NCBI GenBank assembly: GCA_033980235.1
Contig: CM067059.1
Coordinates: 23,578,494-23,642,493 of the forward strand
Source of the DNA: Diadema setosum
Taxonomy: Eukaryota > Echinodermata > Echinoidea > Diadematoida > Diadematidae
Direction: 5' to 3'
DNA: 64,000 nt
In this document: positions 21,501 to 34,370 of the stretch, piece by piece
Layout: the number at the start of each line of letters is the position of its first letter
Position numbering within the stretch: position 1 is the first letter of the stretch
Position numbers and translations under genes: made by a program
Notes under the pieces: generated by a model
What the model was told of the DNA's origin: nothing
Seen by the model: only the letters and a program-made list of their open reading frames with translations
Databases searched by the model: none

Positions 21501-21961
21501 ATGCACCGCATCGGTGCTTGTTGCGCGGAAGTGTTAGGGAGAGAGACAGTCGGACGAGAGAAAGATATGTGTGCCTGGTATATTTTACATTGTTGAGAAT
21601 ATGTTTCAATAATCATTCGTTTCACAGGATTTATAACACGTTTTAGGTGTAAAGGTATACTCTCCATTCAAAATGTGGCATATTATGTTCGATGATTTCT
21701 AATATTCTGCATGATTGAATGACTTCTTTTCTTTTGAATAAATGCAGTCTTTACAAACTCCTGCTGATTTACCTCAATGCATGTTAACGTAGAACCTACT
21801 GTAATCTTATACACGTCACTTTATTTTTATAGAAGTTTATATTTCCACACGAAAGTTACATGCACTCCAGATAAAAGTGTGATATCATTGGTGTGTGGTA
21901 CATTGTTGTTGAAGGTCACACGTTCAATTATTACGGCATTGGTAAACCAAACATGTATTGA

Positions 21962-21988
21962 CATAATAATAATAACAATAATAATAAT

Positions 21989-22027
<39 letters not shown>

Positions 22028-22053
22028 TATCACAATCATGATAATTATAATAA
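21962..22053. repeat. AAT/ATC trinucleotide repeat tract
   Basis: AAT copies grade into about a dozen ATC copies, then AT-rich sequence. The Met-only and Ile-only frames across it are artefacts. Confidence 0.95.
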
Positions 22054-22459
22054 TAGTGGCTATTAATTTTGTGAAAGGCACAGGACCAGCTTTCGGTGGT
22101 CATGCCTGCGCTTCAAATGTAAAGTGAAAACGATAAATATTATATACATGTGCAACTATGACAACAGGGAAGAATGTAACAACGAACGTAAACGTAAACG
22201 CATATATTGTATTGATTGCAATTACATAATCCTCAGTGTAAGAGAACATTTACGTTTAAAGTTTGGATTTGAATGTTTCTGTAGGTGACAGTTGGCGTAA
22301 CTAAATAGGTCACTGATCAATTTGCTGATTACACAGTTTTGGTCACATAACGGAGAAAGCACGATATACATGTATGTATATGTACTGTATGTATGTGTGT
22401 ATAGGCCTATATATGTATACATAATGAACATAGAGGGCTGACAGTTAACAATGGTATAT

Positions 22460-22502
<43 letters not shown>
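22460..22502. repeat. (AT)n microsatellite
   Basis: Uninterrupted AT dinucleotides. Confidence 0.95.
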
Positions 22503-22504
<2 letters not shown>

Positions 22505-23390
22505 CAACGAAAAATCAAGAAATAAACTGTTTATGCATTTTTTTTTTTTGCCAATAAAGAATGAGTTTATTCGACTCGAATTTTCGGTGGCCTCCACCAT
22601 CTTCAGGAGTCTCGACAATGACGGTTGTATTGGAGCCAACACGTGAATTCTCAGCATGTTTGGACCTAGACTATGTGACCGTGCATCACAAAAAGTCGCA
22701 CACACTGATTTTGTATGAGGACTGAAAATAGGTGAAATGGGTCAATCTAGCTGATCTTGACTTTTTCGTATTATCTGAAAGGGCAAGTCTTCTTCTACAT
22801 TATGCTAAAATTTGGGATCATAAAACAGGCAGGGAAGTGTGTTTTAAGCAGTTTATCTCGGACATTTTTTGGTAGAATAGTGTGATTAGGTGTGATTTTT
22901 AGAGTCCCTTTTTCATTTCTTAAAGACCTTGCACACACTCTTCACTTTCAACTCTCATAACTTTTGACAGGATGATGCTACTGTTTTGAAAGTTAATATT
23001 AAGTATCGACAAAATGTGTTAATAAGGCATGCTCAATTTCACTTTAATCTGATAATCCCTTCATTGTTGTTACTCCATTGGTTAACATCCTGTTTTTTGT
23101 TTGTTTTTTTTTTTTTGTCCCATTCATCGCACAGCCAGCACGTCTTGGTAAAGATTAAGCTCTTGAATAGACACTGTACTTCCGAGGCCCTTTTCTCAGT
23201 TCACACTTTTCCTGAGTGTGTGCTTTCTTTCCAATATTTAGATAGGTTAGAAGAGTCCATTAAATTAGTTGATTTGTGTTATACATCATTTTAAAGCTTA
23301 AAGTCTGCTCTTTTAGAATATGCTCGTAACTAAAATTTCATATCTGGCGACTTTTTGTTTGTTTTGTGAAGCAGGGTCACCTTTGTACAA

Positions 23391-23391
<1 letters not shown>

Positions 23392-23453
<62 letters not shown>
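23392..23453. repeat. (AT)n microsatellite
   Basis: About 30 uninterrupted AT dinucleotides. Confidence 0.95.
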
Positions 23454-23456
<3 letters not shown>

Positions 23457-24018
23457 TATAACATACACCAAAAGTAATTTTTATTCTCTTTCTGCTGCCC
23501 TCTGTCTTCTCTATATATCTATCTTCCCACACTTGTCTTCATCCATTTTGTTTCGACCTACTTTCCCATCGTTTCCTATCTGTTTGCGCCACGTCCATGT
23601 AATTCTCTCGTCCACAAAACGAAAGCAGGTGGCAAATTGGTTCCATTCTGACACCTCACTCATTACTCCTTTGGGACTCTGCTACAGTGGGGAGCAAGGC
23701 TGCGCTTACAAAAAGAAAAAGAACAAGAAAAAAGGAGAAGCAGGCTGATGAAATTAATAATCAGCACATACGAGTACATGGGAGACCCTCCTGAAATGTA
23801 GATTTTTTTTTTCTCTCTCTCTTTCTTATTATTTTCCTGGTCAATGCTTGATCTGTAACAGCAGCACATCAAACTGAAGACGCTAGGTGTTCACCATTTT
23901 CCAAGTTGGGCAAGCATGTGATGGGCTACCATTGCATGCACGCAACCTTTACTCGATGGTAGAGAGAGAGAGAAAAAAAAAAGAAAGAAAATGCATCAAA
24001 TAGACACACACATCGCAC

Positions 24019-24049
24019 CAACATACATACATACATACATACATACATA
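24019..24049. repeat. (CATA)n tetranucleotide repeat
   Basis: About seven CATA copies followed by a short CA run. Confidence 0.9.
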
Positions 24050-25420
24050 CACACACACATTCGTGCATTATACAAGCAAACATGCAACCACACAAACAGA
24101 TGCATTGTTTTCATATTTATTGTTTACACTTCGCTTTTCTGAACACTATTTTTTTTTTATTTTGCCGCTATTCATAGTTCCACAGAGTAAACCTTTCATG
24201 ATAGGCCTTCTTTGTATTTATATTGACTTGACTGCCTTTTCTTCTGTCAGCTTTTCCTCGATATTTCAGTGTCATCTTTACAGTGTGTGTGTTTGTGTGT
24301 GTGTGTGTGTGTCTACCTGTCTGTTTGTATGTCATTCAATTTGTCTCCCTCTCTTAACCACAGTACCTCGCGGATATGAAACATGGTATATGCGACTGAG
24401 TTCGTGCTTGCTTATATTTTTGTTTTGTTTTTATTTTTCTTAACATCCTTTGCTTCGCATCATGAATTTGACACCTTGGCTGCGTAGCTTTTCACCCGTT
24501 ATCCCTCATTGGACACAGCTGGGACCGTAAGTCGGATGTGGAAGCCGTGTATACTCTCAGTGGAGGGGAAGAAAGGAAATGCGCAGAAGAAGGGTCTGTA
24601 CTTTCTTGGGGTTCACGATTTCAGGTAGTCGACACCACTCTCATTAAGTTTTTAGTCCCCGACATGTCGCCATCGGATGCGAGCCTCCTCAAGGTGGAGG
24701 AGCAATGCACTGTGATTAGCATCATCATTAATGATGAGGTTTCATGGTATAGAGGTATGTAATAATTATGTTAAAAACAAGCAAACAAGCACACACGAGC
24801 ACAACTTTGGGCAAGGAAGTGCGTGTGTGTTGCGTATATGGCCGTGTGTTTTTGTATGTTTGCGTATTTTTTTGTGTGTGAGTGCGTGTGTGTGTTTGTG
24901 TTTGCGGAAGGGGATACTGAACTGAAGTAGATTCATGTGTTGACGAATTTCATACACATCTTTCTTCTTTCCAATTGTGATAATTTCCTGCATATTACTG
25001 TGTCAAGGACATCGAAATTTAAAAAAGAACTTCATTTCGTTTCATTTATCTGCCATATCCATATAAGTTTAAAAATAAAACAACTTTTGTATGTACAAAC
25101 CGGTGAAAAGGCATATTGGGACAGTACAATAAAGCAATACAAAAGCGTACAGGAAATTGATCCTGAACAACAGTAATTTAAAAGATAATGATAATGGATA
25201 TTATATAGCTATATAGATGATAATAATAAAGGGCTCGACAGCTAGGGCCCGATGGCCAGGGGCCACTAGAAATAATATCGGGCCACCAAAATCATATTTC
25301 ATTTGCTATGTTTCCCTTTGATATCAATGATACAAAGCATCTTGTAGACAGTGATTGTTTTACAAAAAGTATAAACTTAGAATAACAATCATAACAAGAT
25401 ATGGTACGGATACTGCACGG

Positions 25421-25745
25421 ACTATAGTAGTGGTCCCAAAAAGCCGCCTTGTGGGATACCACAACCACAAGATAATTATAAACTGCTTGGAAGAGAAGAA
25501 CCGTTCATTTGCTTACAGTTTGCTGGACACTTTCTGAACCACCCCAAAGGCCTTCCTCGAATCCCACAGTGAGATATTTGTGTAGAAGCATTTCATGGTT
25601 TATGGTATTGAAGGCCTCGGAGAGGTCTAGAAAAATTGATAAAGTATGAAGAGACGAGTCACTGGAATGAGCACTTTGGTTAACAATAAATTTTATGTGT
25701 GTCTGGCGAAAGCCAAACTGTCTATTGCTGTGTGTGTTTAAAACA
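25421..25745 (-). pseudogene. Decayed LINE reverse transcriptase fragment
   Basis: Reading the complement from 25745, the text NRQFGFRQTH, then SIFLDLSEAFNTINHEMLL, is followed after a frame disruption by CGIPQGGFLGPLL. These are the QFGFR, catalytic D-x-S-x-AF-x-T-I-x-H and GxPQGxxLGPLL blocks of LINE reverse transcriptases. A stop follows GPLL directly and the FADD box was not found. It is a different, older family from the intact LINE at 7.8-14.5 kb. Confidence 0.85.
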
Positions 25746-26192
25746 TTTATTGTCCAGTATTATTTTTCGAGTATATTTGGATAATGAAGTAAGTAACGAT
25801 GTTGGTTTGTAATAATTACTGACTGACAGTGACTGATTGATTGTTTTCTTAAAACAAAATACATGAAATAGGAGTGACGCTAGCCAGCTTCATGTCATTT
25901 GGTACTTGTTCAGTCGTTTGGGACAAAATTACGAATATGGACCAGAGGCTTAATAATTTAATCAATCATATTCCGTTAGAAGTTGATTATAATATATTGC
26001 ATCAAATCCAGGGTTTAAAGCAATTTCAGATTGTTCACAATTATACATTTATTAAATCACTGGCGCTGATTACTAAAAAGTCTTTAAATAAGCTAGAACC
26101 GGGATTTGGATCTTGCAGAAATTCGTGAAACTCGGTATGTAAAGGTAGTAGAAGTTATGGCAAGATTTTCATCGAAACCTTTATAGTGAGGG

Positions 26193-26284
26193 CTTTCCTA
26201 CATTCCTGACACCATTTCTCGCACGCAATTCAATCTTCCGGGTTTTCGTCACAAGGTCTGGTTGAGTTTGAAAATACGATTCAT
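26193..26284 (-). repeat. Inverted copy of the 21410 repeat
   Basis: The complement of this segment matches 21410-21500 over ~90 bp. It directly adjoins the first 77 bp direct repeat at 26281. Confidence 0.8.
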
Positions 26285-26355
26285 GAAATTCTTCCGTCGA
26301 GATGTTTTTCATTGCAATTGATTGACAAATTGCCCTTCATCGACATATATAAGCA
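26281..26355. repeat. 77 bp direct repeat, left copy
   Basis: Starts tcatgaaattcttccgtcg and ends catatataagcact. It matches 26551-26627 with a handful of substitutions. The pair brackets the tRNA-like segment. Confidence 0.88.
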
Positions 26356-26409
26356 CTTAATTGATCAGTGTTATAGTAGTAGCCATGATAAAAGAAATCA
26401 TGACCGTAC

Positions 26410-26490
26410 GTACTCGAACAGGATTCGAACCCACGCCCTCCTCATCTCCGGACAGGCGTCATCTCCACTAAACCACCGAGCTTCCGCCCG
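26410..26490 (-). repeat. tRNA-like SINE head (A and B boxes)
   Basis: On the complement, TGGTTTAGTGG (26465-26475) fits an RNA polymerase III A box and GGGTTCGAATCC (26421-26432) is a perfect B box, spaced as in tRNA genes. The flanks do not fold into a good acceptor stem and no CCA-side pairing was seen, so this is more likely a tRNA-derived SINE or pseudo-tRNA than a working tRNA gene. Confidence 0.75.
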
Positions 26491-26550
26491 ACAGCTACTG
26501 TTGGTTCTAATCCTTTTAGCATACAGCGGGTCCTGCGTAATTATTCAAAT

Positions 26551-26627
26551 TCATAAAATTCTTACGTCGAGATGTTTTTCATTGCAGTTGATTGACAAAT
26601 TGCCCCCCATCGACATAAATAAGCACT
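26551..26627. repeat. 77 bp direct repeat, right copy
   Basis: Starts tcataaaattcttacgtcg and ends cataaataagcact. It lies 270 bp after the left copy in the same orientation. Confidence 0.88.
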
Positions 26628-27777
26628 GCAAAGCACTAACACTAAGGGCCTTTTTTTTTTGTTCAATTCATGGTGTGATACCATAAATGTTAGACTTAAT
26701 TTCGTTTTAAAAAAATCATTACAAAAATTAAGATCGTAGCTATATCTTCTCTCTTTGTGTAGAGTTTTCAGGCTTAAGTGTATCACTAAGCGTCATAATA
26801 TTCATATTCACATATGAAATATGATGGAAAATGTACAAAATGGCAACTTCCTTGAAAGGAGGATAAAAAGCCAACCTGGTATATGCAACTGCACAATTTC
26901 CAACGGTATGAACATTGGCGTTTTTTGTTAAGGCTGAGGTACTCGCCTTCAGACAGTTTTATTACTTCATGAAAGGTGTAGTTAAGGGTCCAATAGATTG
27001 CCCGTGCGTCACGAACATTATGAAACTTGGTATGTAGTTATATGGACATGTAACCATATGCTTCGAGCAAATCGAGAATATATTGAATCCGGCAAAGATA
27101 AAGTAGTTTCGTGATGCCAACAACAAACAGACCCAGTTTATCAAAGGAATATTTGCTTTCGGATACTAGATAATCACTAGTAGATGAACATGAGGTGATA
27201 AAAACGTAAAAGACAGGCCATTGGACAAACCATAACATTATGTGAAACAAGTTTAAATTGCTTAATTGCGTAGCAACAAATCCATAAAACGTTTTTATGA
27301 TATGAGCGTTTGTTTTCTGTTTGTCAGAAGGCTGAACTGAGGGAGGAAATGAAAGTAAATATTATGTGCAGATTGCTGAATTACTCTGGCCCTTTGACTG
27401 CAGTGGGTCAGCGTTTCGAAGGGCCGTCAGGAAACGTACTTTTGTAAATTTCGCTCTTTCGACGAGGACATTGACGTTTCACTTTCTTTGGTAACAAAGA
27501 ATAAGGCTGCATAAGCGAAACAAAATGACTGAGAAGAATGAAGAGTAATTGTACCTTATAGTAATTATACATTGTCATGAAAACTGAAGTGATGAATATG
27601 AAATAACAATACTCATGTTCGATTCAGGTACAGGACAATGAAATTCAATTACATCTCGTTCTGTCTTAAAAGACATTCGTACCACGAAAATGAAAAAAGA
27701 TATTATTTTGGCTATCTTTGAAACTCATTATATGAAATTAAAAAAAAAATCGAGAAAATCACTTATCTTCGCTTACA
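26628..27777. other. Unassigned intergenic DNA
   Basis: AT-rich with no coding exon or repeat I can name. Confidence 0.5.
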
Positions 27778-27975
27778 GTTTGTTATTCCGAAGGTTTGTC
27801 ATTCCAAAGGTTCGTTATTCCGAAGGCTCGCAGTTCCGAAAATGAAATAAGCTTTGTTATTCCGAAGGTGCGTAACTCCTAAGGTTTGCAATTCCGAAGA
27901 CGAAATAAGGTTCCTTATTCCGAAGGTTCATTAATTCGAAAATGAAACAAGGTTCGTAATTACGAGAATGAAATT
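27778..27975. repeat. 16 bp minisatellite (ttcgttattccgaagg)
   Basis: About a dozen diverged copies of a 16 bp unit close to ttcgttattccgaagg, with a longer variant (ccgaaaatgaaataag) inserted every three units or so, giving a higher-order pattern. No coding frame. Confidence 0.88.
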
Positions 27976-28406
27976 TGACGTTCCTTTAGTGTGACAAAAT
28001 ATGGCGTTGTAGTTCACAAAAAAAAAATAATAATAATAAATTGTAGGATATTACTCGATGAAAATTGAATGAAAATTCACACACATATCATACACATCCA
28101 CACACAGACAGACATAATTATATAAAAACTCACACAAACATACGTGATATAGGCCATACATATTTATAGACAAACTGGAATACAATCGTAATTTATAATT
28201 GTGTTACTGATGGAAAAGAAAAGAAGAAGTATTTTCTTCTCCTCCTCAGTATGTCACCTATCCCCTTCTTCCACATCATCATCGATAAGGGTCATTCTTT
28301 GCCACAGATTACAATCCTTTTCGAACTTGGTGTTCCTGAAAGGGGCAGATCATAGAACACGTTCTTCTCCTTCTGCATAGTACAGTGAATTCATACGATG
28401 ATAGTA

Positions 28407-28557
28407 GGGAGCTTTAGATTTTAGACGCGCGGACGTTCAAAGGAAAAAAAAAACATGGTCTGAGCGTGCGCAGTAGCTTGTCGTGTGCTACTGCGCACGC
28501 TCAGACCATGTTTTTTTTTCCCTTTGAACGTCCGCGCGTCTAAAATCTAAAGCTCCC
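28407..28557. mobile_element. 151 bp near-perfect hairpin MITE with TA flanks
   Basis: Two 71 bp arms (28407-28477 and 28487-28557) are complementary with a single mismatch in the A/T run, around a 9 nt loop. The ends are GGGAGCTTTAGATTTTAGAC, with TA directly outside both ends (28405-28406 and 28558-28559), the target duplication of Tc1/mariner-like MITEs. Such near identity of arms suggests a young insertion or gene conversion. Confidence 0.9.
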
Positions 28558-30450
28558 TATTATGTGGGAGGTGACAACATAGTTACTTGATCTTTGATCT
28601 ACATCTGGCTTCCCAGCTCAAAACACTATAAGAAAGTGGAAGACATTCACTTGCAAGGAGATGTGCTAAAACAACAAAAACAAACCAAGCAGCAAGCAAA
28701 CAAAACTGTCTACTTTAATTGGTTGAGTGAAGAAGGTAAGTAACGGGAAGAAGCATGATAACGCAATGCAAATTACTGATGACATAAATTTGTGTGCACC
28801 GGCTTTGAAAGAACTGGGTGATCCCTCTGAGGTTCAAGTAACCCACACTGTGCGTGAGCACGCGAGTGTCCCTCCTTTTGTGTGCGTGTGCGTCTCTCTG
28901 TGTGTGCGCGTGGTATGCTTGTTGTCTGTTGAAGAGACAAGGACTATTGCCAAAGTTCATATGAAGAAAAAAAAAACATCATTCGACAGTAGCTTGGATT
29001 TTCTCTTTGTGAAATATAAGCCTATACATGCGCGTTTTGAGTGTGGGGGTGTGTCTACCTCTGCATGTGAGTCTGTGTGGGTGTATATCTCATGATTGTG
29101 TTTGTTTTGTTGTTGTGTTTTGTTTTGTTTTGTTTTGTTTTTTTGAATGAACGACCTATCTTTGAAGAAGGTTAAGTTGAACTCGGGTAGAGGTGAACCG
29201 AGGGTTTATAACAAAATAGTTTAAAACAATCAACCCAACTCTTGATACCACTATCTAGTATCGTTAGAGTTACCAAATCTGTTATGTGGGCTGACGTTGT
29301 TCTCAGAGGGAGCAAATGATACTCATTAGACCACCCCCCCCCCTCCCCCCCCCCCCCCCGTGAAAGGAAAGCTATGGAAAGATCGGTTACCAGGGAACAC
29401 ATAAATAAAATGTGTCTTTTAGTGAAACGTTATTGTAAATGCGCATATAATGCACACAAAGCACACAAATTCCTTATCCTTGGGATCTTGCATTAAAGAA
29501 AACGTATCGGTATTTCCACATTGTACCCCTAAAAACACAATAATACTGATGATACCATACGAGTCATTGGCATGTGCATGAAAGTTCAAAGACCAGCATA
29601 AGCCGCTAGCAGTACTCCATCGCCTGCCATTTGCTGGAATCAAGTCCTCTGGCTTTACAGTGCGTTTTCTTGTTCATTTCAATTTTCTCTTGCCATAATC
29701 ACTGTCATAACTATCGGTGAAAAAGACGCGAAGTGAACAGAAGGGGGGGGGGTGCTCGAGTATTGCTCACTACATTCTTTCATTTCTTATTGTTGTCATT
29801 TCTTTTGCACCTTCTCAATGCCTTCTCGCTATAAATTCCTGATTGATACAGACCTCGTCTTGTGCAAGTTGAAAACCAATCGAGTCACAGTGGAACACAA
29901 ATTTTTGTGGTTGCCAAGGGAACCAACGCTTGAAAGAAAATTTTATCACGTCATGCAGGTTCCTGCATTGTTCTGGGAACTGAAGAGGATATACAGACAC
30001 AGGATATTTGTAAGCAGATTTATTCTGAATTGATATTGACGTCTGGCACTGCAGTATAAAGACCCACCCCTCGTCCTCCACTCTTCCTTCTGATATCAAG
30101 TTGTGAAATTGTATGGGAGGAAAAGTAGAGTAGAATGTTATCGAACGCGTTCTTCGATGATTATTAGGTGTTCTTCACTACAGACATTAATACACGCTGA
30201 GCACCCGAAGGAAATAGACACAAAAAAAGCAACACAGACACACACAGAGACACACAAACACACACATACACATTATGTTTTTTTTTTCTTTATTTTTCAC
30301 CTTCTTCTTTTACAGCATGAAAAGTTTTAGTGATGCGTTTTTATTTCCAACTATACCTTTAGATAGAGACTCATGGAACCAATAAACGTGACGTAAAGAT
30401 ACAAACACGAACACAGACACACATCACACAATCAAATAAATGCTTGTATG

Positions 30451-30470
30451 AATATATATATATATATATA

Positions 30471-30511
<41 letters not shown>

Positions 30512-30531
30512 ATATATATATATATATATAT

Positions 30532-30576
<45 letters not shown>
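30451..30576. repeat. Compound (AT)n array with TGATA/TATCA interruptions
   Basis: AT dinucleotides interrupted by tgata twice and by tatca once, giving symmetric blocks that can fold back on themselves. Confidence 0.93.
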
Positions 30577-30580
<4 letters not shown>

Positions 30581-33475
30581 TTATTTATATATATAATTAT
30601 TAGTATTACTACTATTATCATTATGTTCATCACATGTATGTATATATAAACGTATGTATTTGATAAATACAGGTACATTGTATACATACACATAAAAGAG
30701 AAAGCGAGGGAGGGAGAGCAAGAGAAAGTAACATTCTCTATCTTCCAAAGATGTGAACCCACTTTTATTTTTCCTTCGGATAAGCGTCTATCACTTTCGC
30801 AAGTAACGGCTTAGTGAATTCGTTACTAGGTAAACAAAATTGATGGCTGATCGCTCGTCTCAACTTGAAAGCACTGTCTCCCGTTATTCAGCGTTATATT
30901 GGATGGATGCGGAATTCCAAATTTGTCGAAGACTGTTCTCTCCATCCTCATCGTCGTCAACGACGTGATAACAACATCCTATGATGGATTCACAGTGCGC
31001 ATTCTTCCTTCCTCGCTGGCGCGATATGGCGCAACCGTGGTTTGCCGTTTGATGTTGAGGCTTATCTCGGCGTTCCGGGCATACCAGAAGACGATGCGCT
31101 AATTGGTGGTTGTATGCTACAGATAATTGGTTCTTCGTAAAGAACTTTGGCGTTCTTACTAGTCAGCACTGGTCACTGTACTAAACGTATCATGACAAGC
31201 CCGGCAGGAAAGGAGCTTGCGTTGTGTTGGATCTTTACTGAAACTTTGTTTTCTCCTGTCTGTCCTACCCAAAGTGATACATGATAGCGACATTCAATAA
31301 TGATTGCTTTCGCAATGGTGGTTGCTTTGTTTACACTTAGGAAGGAGATCTTGCCAAATTTATCAATTCGCAACCATTTTCCTGGTTTGTCAAAATGCAA
31401 CGTATAGTAGTGAGAGATGAGGTGCTTCACAGAGCCAATCTGATGTTTCATCAATAGCTTATTCAGTCGCACGTATATCAAGAGTATGTTTCATTCAAAT
31501 CTCGGACTATACAATTGTACAGTACTTTGTCATTCAAAATGTTCAGGGGTCCTGGCTCTATACTGGAAACGTGTGCCATGAAATTTATTCTTAATTCTTT
31601 ATTCTTAAGAATGGGAAGTACAATTAAACTTAGATAATAATTATCTAGTTTTGTTGTTTTAAATCATTGATTTACGAAATATTTTCGCTTCCGGATAATC
31701 AATGCAGACATTAGTTTGCTTCTCTCTTGCTCGCTTTCTTATCATATTTCTGAGAGCTAAAATCACGTTATACTTTCTGCTTATAACGCGGCAACACACT
31801 TTGAATTTTGCACAATTAGGGGTAAATTTTTGAGACACCTGTCACAGAAACATGTGATGAAAGATGAAAATGTATTTTTTTAATATAAATATGTAAAGCA
31901 CTTTGTACAATTCAAGTAGTTGTTTGTGCTTCTATATTCATTTCTTTGCAGTTGGCGTCACTATACGGGTAATGGTATTCTAAATATAGCTCCTATTTAC
32001 AACTGAGCTCTTCAAATAATACCCCTTACGACGTCTTTGTGCATCAAAATTGATGTGGCGTATATGTCAAAGTTCTGTTGCCTCTTCCGAATATGAATTA
32101 ATAATTCACAAAGACTTCTCATCCAAGACGTTAGGGAATTCTTTATCATTCAGAGGTCTCCATTTGAAATAAGACAAGAATTGCAGCGTTGGAGAATTAC
32201 GGGGTTTTGTGGTGACAAGATGGCATCCACGTACAACTCGCGAAGGTTTTGAAATTTAATGGCGAACTTTTTCTCTCTTAATATTTCACACATGCACCCT
32301 TTAGTCATAGTGGAATGATATTTCACACATTCCGCCATTGAATGATTACCTACATTATTTGAAGAAAAAAAAAACCCATACGAATGATTGCTAAACCCAC
32401 TCGTATAGTTTGAAGATTAAGGGACCTTTTTTTACTTACTTTACTTTTTGTGTATGACATTGTACGCCAGCTTGTGCGTGTGTGTGTGTGTGTGTGTGTG
32501 TTTCCTATGTCGCAAACTTAAAGAAAAAAAAATAGATTCAGTTAGCAAAGTTCCCAGTTCTTCTTTCACGAAGGTACGAAACGTCTGATGGAGCAAATAT
32601 AGAACCTTAACGTCGAGTTGTCGGTAGTAATCGAGATAAGAGGGTCGAAAGTCAAAACATAATCAGTGTTCGAAAAAGCTTACGTCATATTGAATTTTCG
32701 CTCAATGAGCAAACATGGACGAGTGAGGGAGATAGAGGGAAAAAAGAGGTATAGAAAGGCAGAGAAAGAGAGAGAGAGAGGGAGAGAGGGGGAGAGGCAG
32801 AAAGAGGGAGAGCGAGGGGTGCAATGTAACAGTGTCGCATCTCCCATCTGTGATTTTGAGACCGCCGGCCTCGTTTAACATCTAATGCCACACATGTCAG
32901 AGTCGTACACTCTTTCCGCCACTCTGCCTCCTCAGCAAGAATCCCAGATGCAGAGTCGCTTTTGCATTGGATGCACGCCACCATCAACACACATGCGTAC
33001 ACCCCCGCTGCCCTTCCGTCTATTCCTTCGGATTATGATTGTCGTGTATACATGCAATGCTTTTCTCTCTTTGGCAGGGTTTTATGCGCATTGCGGCAAA
33101 ACGATGGCCTACGTCAGTGAGTGCATTGTGGGATAGGATTGCAGTGTAGCAAATGTCGCATTGCAGTTGATCAATGGACCAATCAGAGATGCATATCCGT
33201 CGCCTGCTTCCCGCCTTGGATGCTGGGAGTGAAGATTTGGTGATTTTTAAACAGGAATATTACTGGAGTCAACGAAGAAAAATAATTCTTGATTTTGTCG
33301 TGGAAAATTTGCACAAAATGGTAATGACATGCGACGGTGACTATTCGAGTAGGCTCACGAGACGAGTGGTCGCGATTAATAACGTTGAATTCGTTGTTGA
33401 TCTGCGTCTTTAGATCGCAGTTTTAGGCTATGATTTACCACTCCGATTTCTTGTATCACTTTCCTTTTTTCTTCT

Positions 33476-33478
<3 letters not shown>

Positions 33479-33514
<36 letters not shown>
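33479..33514. repeat. (AT)n microsatellite
   Basis: Uninterrupted AT dinucleotides, followed by gcataggcctattgg. Confidence 0.93.
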
Positions 33515-33517
<3 letters not shown>

Positions 33518-34259
33518 TAGGCCTATTGGAGAATGGCTGTAAATAATAACACGGTATTATTTGTGTAAACGAGTCATTCTTAAATCAAAGTCGGTAGGTT
33601 TTTTATACCGAATGAAAAAAAGACCCAAGTCATTCAGTGTATCAGGGAAACATTCTACTTTGTGTCTGTGTGTTGTTTTTTCATCCAATGCCATGTCTGA
33701 AACGTTTATTATACGATAGTTTCAATAATATCACAATATCTTCAAGCTATTTTGGATTAAAAGTTTCTTGTATAAGTGACTGATTAGGTGTGGGACAGTG
33801 CGTGCGTGTGTGTCTGTGATGTGAGCGCGCACGTGTATAGGAATAGGGGGTCTACGCATTAGAAAGCAAAGTGTTACTTCATCTTGATGCAAGTTTATGG
33901 CTTAAATAAAGGAAATATATTTCTTTGGAATTTTCCATACAATCAAGATTTCTTAGGATGCAATTATTTGTTGGAATGCGTATATACATATAAGTTTTAA
34001 ATTAGTCATTAAATTCTAATACACTAAACTAAATCTTTCATCAATGTGCAAAAGTTCCTGACTGCATATAACTTTTTACAATGTGTATTTCCATTATATA
34101 GAATATGTGCGACTTTTTACCATGTCTATGTTCAGATTTTTGATGCCGAAGAATCAAAATTATATCAAAGCAGGGTTATAATCTTTTAAAATTACGGGTA
34201 AAGTGCGTTCCGTATGAATAATACATATACATGTAAGCGTCTTTGCTTTTTCGATAAGA

Positions 34260-34370
34260 AGCCACGATTACTGTTATTGTTACTGTCATCATTATTAACG
34301 GTATTATCATTATTACTATTACTATTATTATCATTATCATCATCATCATCATCATCACTACTATCATTAT
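34260..34370. repeat. ATT/ATC trinucleotide tract
   Basis: Imperfect tatt/tact/atc trinucleotides. Poly-Leu and poly-Met/Asp frames across it are artefacts. Confidence 0.85.

Larger units (their letters stand above)
19919..25420. other. Intergenic DNA between the two EF-hand genes, first part
   Basis: No host gene is supported. Contents: inverted-repeat partner at 21410-21500, AAT/ATC trinucleotide tract 21962-22053, AT tracts 22460-22502 and 23392-23453, CATA tract 24019-24049, GT tract 24282-24313. A 74-codon frame at 24538-24762 with a GTATGT donor-like end is the only exon-like item, and I do not recognise it. Confidence 0.5.

Noticed and set aside
23663..24443. Frames over CATA, GT and T-rich tracts.
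   Set aside because: Translations of simple repeats and pyrimidine-rich DNA.
26410..26490. A working tRNA gene.
   Set aside because: A and B boxes are good, but the cloverleaf stems do not pair convincingly and it lies within repeats; SINE head preferred.
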